Positions 1-5,503 of a stretch of 5,766 bases of DNA are shown here, piece after piece. How positions within the stretch are numbered: position 1 is the first letter of the stretch; every line of letters begins with the position of its first letter. The translations under genes were made by a program, and so were the position numbers. This DNA comes from an uncultured Planctomycetaceae bacterium (GTDB lineage: Bacteria > Planctomycetota > Planctomycetia > Pirellulales > Pirellulaceae). The DNA lies in assembly GCA_903927685.1 (NCBI GenBank), contig CAIYOB010001358.1, forward strand, positions 1 through 5,766, given 5' to 3'. Under the pieces are notes generated by a model that worked only from the letters and a program-made list of their open reading frames with translations, was not told where the DNA came from and ran no database searches.

Positions 1-929
1 GCCTATGGGACCCTGGTGGCAACATGTACAGCCACGGCCTGGCGACGCTCGCCTTGTGCGAAGCGTTGGCCATGACGCGGGACAAGTACCGGCAGCCCGA
101 AACGGCGACGCCTCGCTGGAGCGATCCGCCCGTCGGCGTCGGTGGCGGGACAACCGGTCCGGGTGCAACTGAGACGGCACCGGAGGCCCGTCCCCCGCGG
201 CCCGCCAGTCCCACCGCCGGTCTGCTGGGCTTTGACGTCGACGCCCTGACCCCCGTGACGCTGCCCGATTTGACTCGCGCGGCTCAACAGGCGATTACGT
301 TCATCGAGCGGGCTCAGCACCCCGCCGGCGGCTGGCGCTACCGGCCGCGGGAAGCTGGCGATACGTCGGTGGTAGGTTGGCAATTGATGGCATTGAAGAG
401 TGCGTACCTGGCCGGGCTGAAAGTCGATCCCAAAGTCGCGGCACGGGCGACGAAGTTCCTCGACCTGGTATCCGAGGACCGCATCGGATCCTGCTACGGC
501 TATACCTCTGGCCGCAAAGCGCCCTACCTGGACATCAACGTGCCGATCACGGCCACCACGCCGATCGGACTGCTGTGCCGGATGTACACCGGCTGGGAGC
601 ACAAGCGGCCCGGCCTGGGCCAGGGCGTGGAGCGGCTGAAACGCTGGGCCCAACCCGGCTTGGGCTTGTATTACTACTATTACGCGACGCAGGTCATGCA
701 CCACTACGGCGGCTCGTCCTGGGAGCGGTGGAACGCGTTCATGCGCGACTACCTGGTCGCGACGCAAAGCCAACAGGGCACGGAACTGGGCAGCTGGATG
801 CTGGACGGCAGTCACGACGACGCTGGCCGCCTGTACTGCACCGCCATGGCCGCCATGACGCTGGAGGTTTACTACCGCTACGCATCGATCTACAGCCAAG
901 ACTCCGTCACGGCGGGCCCGCGGCGCTGA
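1..929 (+). CDS. Prenyltransferase/squalene-oxidase repeat protein, 3' part (5' end outside window)
   Basis: The frame is open from base 3 to a TGA at 927-929, giving 308 residues; the gene starts upstream of the window. The ATG at 24 is internal, because the family motif begins before it (GGNMYSHGLATLALCEA). The sequence matches the alpha-alpha toroid repeats of squalene/hopene cyclases and protein prenyltransferases, in the version abundant in planctomycetes: AQHPAGGWRY (about 321-350), GDTSVVGWQLMALKSA (357-404), ATQVMHHYGG (684-713) and LYCTAMAAMTLEVYYR (831-878). The second motif reads GDTS where class II terpene cyclases have DXDD, so cyclase chemistry is unlikely; a structural or binding role is my inference. 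A Pro/Gly/Thr-rich insert (about 87-260) separates the first helix motif from the next repeat, where relatives normally run on directly. A run of five Tyr precedes ATQVMHH. The gene converges on the GH27 gene and is not part of that operon. Family placement is firm; function is unknown. Confidence 0.88.
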   Translation, partial: LWDPGGNMYSHGLATLALCEALAMTRDKYRQPETATPRWSDPPVGVGGGTTGPGATETAPEARPPRPASPTAGLLGFDVDALTPVTLPDLTRAAQQAITFIERAQHPAGGWRYRPREAGDTSVVGWQLMALKSAYLAGLKVDPKVAARATKFLDLVSEDRIGSCYGYTSGRKAPYLDINVPITATTPIGLLCRMYTGWEHKRPGLGQGVERLKRWAQPGLGLYYYYYATQVMHHYGGSSWERWNAFMRDYLVATQSQQGTELGSWMLDGSHDDAGRLYCTAMAAMTLEVYYRYASIYSQDSVTAGPRR

Positions 930-950
930 ACTTTCGCGGGGCCGCAAGAC

Positions 951-976
951 CGGCCACCGGCCATGTCGGCTGGCCG
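951..976 (+). terminator. Small hairpin after the repeat-protein gene
   Basis: A perfect 6-base inverted repeat (CGGCCA at 951-956, TGGCCG at 971-976) with a 14-base loop starts 22 bases after the stop codon of the plus-strand gene. It is followed by TGTTGACA, not a real T-tract. It may help termination or 3'-end protection, but GC-rich hairpins of this size occur by chance, so this is a weak call. A second small inverted repeat (CACGC 987-991, GCGTG 998-1002) lies just downstream. Confidence 0.25.
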
Positions 977-1001
977 TGTTGACAGGCACGCCGCAGCGCG
1001 T

Positions 1002-1077
1002 GGCACTGCTGGCTCGCCCGCCGCGACATCGCCCCAACCTGGCGAACGACGATGTCGGCGGGCGAGTCAGCAGTGCC
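1002..1077. terminator. Long inverted repeat between convergent genes, probable terminator hairpin
   Basis: The left arm (1002-1031) and right arm (1050-1077) form a hairpin with an 18-base loop (1032-1049). Read directly, 27 positions pair by Watson-Crick rules, one position is G1012 opposite T1067, and CG at 1024-1025 bulges out. The hairpin lies 72 bases after the stop of the plus-strand gene and 15 bases after the stop of the minus-strand GH27 gene, so it could serve both. The one imperfect pair is G-U in the plus transcript but C-A in the minus transcript, which slightly favours a role in the plus transcript. No U-tract follows on either side, so it is not a textbook rho-independent terminator. 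Alternatives are an RNA-stabilising stem or a dispersed palindromic repeat. Confidence 0.55.
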
Positions 1078-1092
1078 GGGAAACGTGAAAGA

Positions 1093-2766
1093 CTAGGGAT
1101 TGCTGAGCCGCACCAGCACGACGCCGTGCGGACGGACTTCGGCGGTGAATTCCTCGGCGTGCACGCCCAAGTCTCGTTGCCGCCACAGATCGCGCACCCG
1201 CTGCGTGCCTTTCAGGCCAAGCGTGGACCAGGCGATGGTGACCTGGGCGGGCTCCGTGCCCGGATTGAGCAAGCCCACGGCCTGCGCGCCGTCTGCCAGC
1301 GGCTTGACCACCGCCTCGCCGCCGCGGGCCGCGGTCCGCTTGCCCTGGACGCCGAGCGGATCCTGGTTGACCTCCAAGACTTCGTCGTTCGAGAGCAGCG
1401 ACAAGGTGAACGGATCGAGCCGCTCGATCGGCGTGCCGATGATCATGGGCGAGCCCCACAGGCACCACAAGCTGATGTGCGTGTATTGCTCGTCGGGCGT
1501 CAGGTGAGTCGGCGTCAGCGGCTGGTCTCGCCAGCCGCCCAGCAGACCGATGCGGAGGTTGCACGCGTGGTTCCAGTGCCCGGGCCGCTGGAAAGGCGCA
1601 TACGCGTCGTGCGCCAGCCAGACTTCGCGGATACCTTCGGCCCAACTGCGGATGTCCGCGGGCATTTGCGCACGGTCCCAGAAGTCGACCAGGTCGCCCG
1701 TCGTTCGCGACAAGTGAGCCAGGCTCGTGTGCGCGGCGGCTTGATCCAAGGGCACGGAATTGGACAGTTCCAGGACGATGTCGCGATCGCACGCGGCGAG
1801 TGCGTCGGCCATTCGTCGAGTCAATTCCACGCGGTCGACGCCCCAGTCGTACTTGACATAGTCGAAGCCCCAGGCGGCCCATTGGCGAGCGTCGTTGGTC
1901 TCGAACAGGTGCTTCCCAACTCGCCAGCCGTCCCGGGGCTTCGCGGGCCGCTGCCAAGCGCCGTCGGGAGCGTCGCTGGAGCCGCCGACGAAACCGGCGT
2001 AGCTGGTCGTCCAGGGGGTCGAGTAGATGCCGGCCTTCAGGCCCAGGCTGTGGATGTAGTCGCACAGCGCTGTCATGTCGGGGAACTTCTCGTCGGGCAG
2101 AATGGCCTGGTAGGGGCCACCCCGGCGACCCTGCCAGCCATCGTCGATGTTGACGTATTGCCACCCGTGGTCGATTAACCCGGTCTCGACCATTGCCTTG
2201 GCCGCCGCCCGCAGATTGGCATCCGCGACCTTCGCCCCCCAGCCGCCCCACGTGTTGCAGCCCAGCAGCGGTGTGAGCAGGATCTGTTCCCCGACGACGA
2301 TTCGCAGTTCGCGCTGGGCAGACCCCAGAGTGTTCTCGGCGCGGACCGTGACGCGGTACGTGCCTGGCTGGGACAGCGCCCCGGCGATCTGCCCGGATGT
2401 TTCATTGACCTGGAGACCGACCGGCAAGTCGCTGATCGAGAACTTCATCGGTCGCCGGCCGGTCGCGGCGATGGTGTACAGCAGCGGGTGCCCCGGACGA
2501 ACGCCGCAGACCTTCGCCCCGTTGATGCGCGGCTCCGGTGCCGGCGGCGGCGTGAGGATCTCCGGCTGATCCGCAGCCCGCACAACGATCGTCGGGACTA
2601 GGGAACTCAGCGCTGCCGCCAACGCCAGTGAGCATCGCCACAGCGAGTTCATCGCAAGTGGCGTCAGACGGGCCATGACGCGGGTAAAGCCTGGCAGACC
2701 ATTGGACGATATCTTGGCGAGAGTACGCCGGACGGGAGAGTCGTTGTGGACGGTAGCGATCTTCAT
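1093..2766 (-). CDS. Exported GH27 alpha-galactosidase-type glycoside hydrolase with N-terminal Ig-like module
   Basis: The product is 557 residues. Residues 40-65 form a hydrophobic export signal ending VVRAADQ. Residues about 70-160 match the He_PIG putative Ig module and its associated segment (PEPRINGAKVCGVRPGHP, then a typical SISDLPVGLQVNETSGQIAG stretch). Residues about 161-475 are a GH27 TIM barrel: GCNTWGGWG (169-177), NIDDGW (206-211), nucleophile Asp307 in VKYDW, acid/base Asp358 in SRTTGD, and QYTHISLW (427-434). Residues 476-557 are the C-terminal beta domain. GH27 enzymes cleave alpha-galactosides with retention; the family also holds alpha-GalNAc-ases and beta-L-arabinopyranosidases, so specificity is open. 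Oddly, the conserved WNDPDML loop reads WNHACNL (398-404). The ATG at 2766 is chosen because GAGGAA lies six bases upstream; it leaves a long leader before the signal. ATGs at 2676 and 2652 would give more ordinary signal peptides but lack a good ribosome site. The gene follows the GH36 gene by 36 bases. Confidence 0.92.
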   Translation of the reverse strand: MKIATVHNDSPVRRTLAKISSNGLPGFTRVMARLTPLAMNSLWRCSLALAAALSSLVPTIVVRAADQPEILTPPPAPEPRINGAKVCGVRPGHPLLYTIAATGRRPMKFSISDLPVGLQVNETSGQIAGALSQPGTYRVTVRAENTLGSAQRELRIVVGEQILLTPLLGCNTWGGWGAKVADANLRAAAKAMVETGLIDHGWQYVNIDDGWQGRRGGPYQAILPDEKFPDMTALCDYIHSLGLKAGIYSTPWTTSYAGFVGGSSDAPDGAWQRPAKPRDGWRVGKHLFETNDARQWAAWGFDYVKYDWGVDRVELTRRMADALAACDRDIVLELSNSVPLDQAAAHTSLAHLSRTTGDLVDFWDRAQMPADIRSWAEGIREVWLAHDAYAPFQRPGHWNHACNLRIGLLGGWRDQPLTPTHLTPDEQYTHISLWCLWGSPMIIGTPIERLDPFTLSLLSNDEVLEVNQDPLGVQGKRTAARGGEAVVKPLADGAQAVGLLNPGTEPAQVTIAWSTLGLKGTQRVRDLWRQRDLGVHAEEFTAEVRPHGVVLVRLSNP

Positions 2767-2772
2767 GGTGAG

Positions 2773-2778
2773 TTCCTC
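2773..2778 (-). promoter_or_regulatory. Ribosome binding site that sets the GH27 start
   Basis: On the minus strand GAGGAA is followed by a six-base spacer (CTCACC) and the ATG at 2766. Neither downstream ATG (2676, 2652) has a comparable sequence. This is the main reason for preferring the longer product despite its 38-residue leader before the likely signal peptide. Confidence 0.6.
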
Positions 2779-2802
2779 GAGGGGCGAAGCCTTAACGCAC
2801 GC

Positions 2803-4866
2803 TTACTGCTTCCGATAGAAAACCAATTGGAACGACCGCGGTGGAAGTTGGACCGTCCAATTCGCGAGTTCCGAACCTTCCACGGTCCGCGGCGGGCCGT
2901 GGAAAAACTCCGCCTGGTACGTTCCGCCGGACTCGATTCCGCCGAGTTGGAACGTGCGGGAGTCCTCGGCCGCTGCACCCCGCCGGAAGAAGATCACGAA
3001 TCCCGCCTTCAAGTCCGGCCGGTCGCATTGCCACGCACACCAGACGTCGTCGCCGGCGGCGGTTTCGTCGGTCAGTTGGTAGAAGTCGCCCAGGTAAAAC
3101 GGTCGCATCCGGATTGCGAGATCGAAGACCTTCTTGAACCAGGCCGTTTCCTCGTCGCTGATCCGGCGGCGGAGGATGCCGCCGTCGAAATCGGATGGCG
3201 TGATGACGGTGCCCGACGAGATGATGCTGAACGCCGCATAATCGTCGCCGACCGGCACGCAGTTGAATTCGCAGCCCTGGAACGGCAGGTAGGGCATCAG
3301 GTTCAGCGTCGCATTCTGGCCCAGGATGAACGCGGTGTCGCCCGGTTTGCGCCCGATGTAATAGTCGCTGCGGCAGTAGGTGTGAGCCCGCGAGATCATC
3401 TCGATGTCGATCCGCCGCCCGCCGGACGAGCAGTTCTCCTGCAGGATGTCCGGGAATCGTGACCGCATTTCATCCAGGAATTGGTACATCCCGGCGATGT
3501 GTTTCGCCTCCGCGATTCCGACACGGTCGGCCGCATCCATGCCGCGCCAAACGGGGTCGGGGTCCATATTGAAGTCTTGCCGATAGACATCGATCTTGTG
3601 CTTGGCGATGACCTCGTAAACTGTATCCTGGATCCAGCGGAGCGTCTCGGGATTCCCGTAGTCCACCAGTTGCCCGTGCCGGTACTCCGGGTGCTTCTGC
3701 AGAATCGGAGCCGAATCCGTCATCCGTTCCGGCTCGAACCAGAGCAGGAATTTCAAACCGGCCCGGTGGACCGCGTCGGCGATCGGCAGCAGGTCGCCGG
3801 TCGGATGTGTGGTCGCATTGACCCGCCAGTCGCCGACGTATTTCCACCAGTTCGGACCACAGTTGGAATACAGTTCGTCCTCGTGCGGCGCGCCGTACCA
3901 GCCGGCATCGACCCAGTACGTATCGAACGGCAGCTTGTTGTCGACACAGTACCGCAGGATGTCGGCCATCATCGGGGGCGTCTTGTTCCCGCCGCCCGAC
4001 GCCACGGCCAGGATCGGCGGGATGACCTGTCCCTTTGAATCGCGGGGGACTTTGTTCTCCAGCATGAATCGATGGACCCGCGTCTTGAACTCCCGCCGCG
4101 TCTGGTTCTGGCGGACAAAGACGAGCACCGACGGCTGACGGATCGTCTCGCCGGGCAGGAGCCGGAAGCCGGTCCGCTCGACGCCGATTTCGACGTCCAC
4201 CGCTGGGCCGGTGTTCGCAAATCGCGCCCGCCATGTCCCAGTCCAACCGATCGCGAACAAGTAGCCATTCTGGTCGTCGAGATTCAGCTCGACGAAGGGG
4301 ATGAAGTCGTTCGACGACCGCCCGCAGTCCGTCGCGAGAATGTGCTCTTTCCCAGCTTCGATCGTGAACGTTTCCGGCACGAAATCCGTCGGCTGGCACA
4401 GCGACCCGCGGAGCACATTCACCGTCACTGCCTCTGCTGAACCTGCCTTGTCGACGCACAGCTTGAGCGACCGGAAATCGCCGATCATCGCCGTCGATTC
4501 CGTCGTGGACAGGTTCGTCAACTGAACGGCGTATTCCTCGACCGGAAATGCCTTGTACTTCTTGCCGTCCAGCCGGACCTGCAATCTGCCGTCTGCCGCG
4601 GTCATCGTTCTCGACTCGCCGACATAGCTCGCTGTTTCGCACAGCGAGCCCGCGACCGTCGCTTTGCCAAACGAGTCGTCAGTCTGCGCTGGCTTCCCGT
4701 CGTAGTCAAACGCGGGCCAGCAAGTGTTCAGCGGCGGGATTTGTGCCTGGACGCCGGCCGGCAGGACTTGTGCCGCCAGGATACCAAGCCACAGCAGCCA
4801 TCGTCTCGCTTGCCCAAACGCGGGCGTTGCGTGCATCACCCTCCGCAATCGCTGGGACTTGCCCAT
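2803..4866 (-). CDS. Exported GH36 alpha-galactosidase-type glycoside hydrolase
   Basis: The product is 687 residues, full length for GH36. Residues 1-41 form an export signal: basic start (QRLRR, then RR at 21-22), hydrophobic core WLLWLGILAAQVL, likely cut after GVQA. Residues about 42-275 are the N-terminal beta domain. The TIM barrel (about 285-580) shows DTYWVDAGWYG (315-325), LLWFEPERM (374-382), nucleophile Asp431 in VYRQDFN, NCSSGGRRIDIE (478-489) and acid/base Asp501 in CRSDYY. Residues 581-687 are the C-terminal beta domain. By family, it hydrolyses terminal alpha-galactosides (or alpha-GalNAc) with retention, outside the cytoplasm. The start at 4866 has AGGGAG six bases upstream and directly precedes the signal peptide; the frame stays open to 5463 but that extension looks non-coding. 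An ATG at 4836 is an alternative. Thirteen Cys, several near the active site (479, 498, 532, 536), suggest disulfides in an exported protein. It is the first gene of an operon with the GH27 gene. Confidence 0.92.
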   Translation of the reverse strand: MGKSQRLRRVMHATPAFGQARRWLLWLGILAAQVLPAGVQAQIPPLNTCWPAFDYDGKPAQTDDSFGKATVAGSLCETASYVGESRTMTAADGRLQVRLDGKKYKAFPVEEYAVQLTNLSTTESTAMIGDFRSLKLCVDKAGSAEAVTVNVLRGSLCQPTDFVPETFTIEAGKEHILATDCGRSSNDFIPFVELNLDDQNGYLFAIGWTGTWRARFANTGPAVDVEIGVERTGFRLLPGETIRQPSVLVFVRQNQTRREFKTRVHRFMLENKVPRDSKGQVIPPILAVASGGGNKTPPMMADILRYCVDNKLPFDTYWVDAGWYGAPHEDELYSNCGPNWWKYVGDWRVNATTHPTGDLLPIADAVHRAGLKFLLWFEPERMTDSAPILQKHPEYRHGQLVDYGNPETLRWIQDTVYEVIAKHKIDVYRQDFNMDPDPVWRGMDAADRVGIAEAKHIAGMYQFLDEMRSRFPDILQENCSSGGRRIDIEMISRAHTYCRSDYYIGRKPGDTAFILGQNATLNLMPYLPFQGCEFNCVPVGDDYAAFSIISSGTVITPSDFDGGILRRRISDEETAWFKKVFDLAIRMRPFYLGDFYQLTDETAAGDDVWCAWQCDRPDLKAGFVIFFRRGAAAEDSRTFQLGGIESGGTYQAEFFHGPPRTVEGSELANWTVQLPPRSFQLVFYRKQ

Positions 4867-4872
4867 GTCGTT

Positions 4873-4878
4873 CTCCCT
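4873..4878 (-). promoter_or_regulatory. Ribosome binding site that sets the GH36 start
   Basis: AGGGAG on the minus strand lies six bases (AACGAC) before the ATG at 4866. The spacing equals that of the GH27 site. It settles the start inside a reading frame that stays open for almost 600 bases further upstream. Confidence 0.65.
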
Positions 4879-4961
4879 GTTGCTCTTGAAAAGAGGACGG
4901 GCGTCGAGCCGCCCCCGAAAACGCCTCACGACACTCGGCGGTGCCGCTGAGGCGACGTTGC

Positions 4962-5090
4962 TCAGTACTTCATCCGCCTGACCGTCGGCTCGTCCGGCTT
5001 TCCCGTAATCGCCCCCATCGGAATGAACGGGCAGCCAGGTTCCGCAGCCGCCGCGGTAGCCGCCCATGCCGCCCCCAGGACCACGAACAT
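4962..5090 (-). CDS. Short open frame with signal-peptide-like start, possible gene remnant
   Basis: An ATG at 5090 opens a 42-codon frame ending in TGA at 4964-4962. The first 16 residues are hydrophobic and Ala-rich (MFVVLGAAWAATAAAA), resembling a signal-peptide core without a basic start. Then follow EPGCPFIPMGAITG and KPDEPTVRRMKY. No strong ribosome site precedes it (only GAAG close to the ATG), and an in-frame stop lies 13 codons upstream of the ATG. I do not recognise a family with certainty. The FIPMGAITGKPDEPTVRRM stretch has the look of the start of a mature secreted planctomycete protein, so the frame may be the front end of a lost gene, a tiny exported protein, or chance. It ends 95 bases before the GH36 start and is read in the same direction. 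Confidence 0.28.
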   Translation of the reverse strand: MFVVLGAAWAATAAAAEPGCPFIPMGAITGKPDEPTVRRMKY

Positions 5091-5219
5091 CGGCTTCGTT
5101 TTCGTCGTTTTTGCTCCAGGCGAGCCTCATGCAAGATAACAGAAACCACGTCCCGGGACTTGGCCCTCCCGAGCAGTATGTGGCGACCGATGCACTCTGG
5201 CTCATCGCGAGCATCTTTT

Positions 5220-5366
5220 CTACCAGCCGCGGATCAAACGAGCGACAACCCGTTGGCGGAATCCGGGCGAGAGGATGGCAAAGCAGGCCGTGAACCCGGT
5301 CACACGCACGACCGAATCGGGATACTCCGTGGGATCCCGGTGTGTGGCCAGCACCTGTGTCGCAGC
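5220..5366 (-). pseudogene. Remnant of a glycyl radical enzyme C-terminus (pyruvate formate-lyase family)
   Basis: On the minus strand, the frame ending in TAG at 5222-5220 encodes HRDPTEYPDSVVRVTGF followed by TACFAILSPGFRQRVVARL. This matches the end of glycyl radical enzymes, where a HPEKYP-type segment leads into RVxGY, the loop that carries the radical glycine, followed by a final helix ending in I/V-x-R. The glycine codon here is 5295-5297, and the loop reads RVTGF, with Phe for the usual Tyr. Intact family members have roughly 750-850 residues; here only about 45 are recognisable, with no start codon or ribosome site of its own, and upstream sequence soon loses similarity before the DUF58 stop codon. 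The catalytic Cys domain is absent. I read it as a gene fragment. The assignment comes from remembered motifs, not a search. Confidence 0.55.
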
Positions 5367-5503
5367 ACACAGCGGGCCGGCACAACGGATGTCCGGACCC
5401 GTTCCGGCCGGGAACAACTGGAAAAGCTGCCTTAGCTGCGTTCCCTTCACCTGGCGACCCCACGGCCGATTTGCGACCTGCCGATTCGCTCCGAGTCGCT
5501 GTT

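Larger units (their letters stand above)
4867..5503. other. Gene-poor interval between the DUF58 gene and the GH36 operon
   Basis: This 637-base stretch must contain the promoter of the GH36-GH27 operon, unless transcription runs through from the DUF58 gene. I cannot point to a convincing -35/-10 pair. It holds a glycyl-radical-enzyme-like fragment (5220-5366) and a 42-codon open frame (4962-5090), both on the minus strand and described separately. A perfect 10-base palindrome (GTCCCGGGAC, 5150-5159) and a 5-base-pair stem (arms 4899-4903 and 4910-4914) are too small to interpret. Nothing recognisable is seen between about 5370 and 5503. The mix of fragments suggests an eroded region. Confidence 0.5.

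Noticed and set aside
3..1037. 344-codon open frame on the minus strand opposite the repeat-protein gene
   Set aside because: The plus-strand frame carries conserved family motifs along its whole length; the antisense frame has none and runs through the inverted repeat.
976..2178. 400-codon open frame on the plus strand opposite GH27
   Set aside because: It is antisense to a clearly conserved GH27 gene, its translation is rich in Arg, Val and Ala with no family resemblance, and long antisense frames are expected in GC-rich DNA.
2712..2732. Twin-arginine (Tat) export motif VRRTLAK in the GH27 leader
   Set aside because: The arginines lie about 30 residues before the hydrophobic core, too far for a normal Tat signal, and the consensus Phe-Leu-Lys is missing.
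2746..4038. Plus-strand open frames (2746-3462 and 3481-4038) opposite GH36
   Set aside because: They are shadows of a well-conserved GH36 gene and show no recognisable protein features.
4888..4914. Hairpin followed by TCCTCTTTTC on the minus strand, as a possible terminator or attenuator ahead of GH36
   Set aside because: The stem is only five base pairs with a six-base loop and the T-run is interrupted; such a structure is expected by chance in GC-rich DNA.
5131..5175. Possible sigma-70 promoter around TTATCT on the minus strand (about 5134-5139)
   Set aside because: No acceptable -35 element lies at 16-18 bases, so the match is no better than chance.
4867..5463. A 199-codon N-terminal extension of the GH36 frame (ATG at 5463)
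   Set aside because: The extension has no domain-like sequence, would bury the signal peptide in the middle of the protein, and overlaps the glycyl-radical-like fragment in another frame. The ATG at 4866 has a good Shine-Dalgarno and starts the signal peptide.
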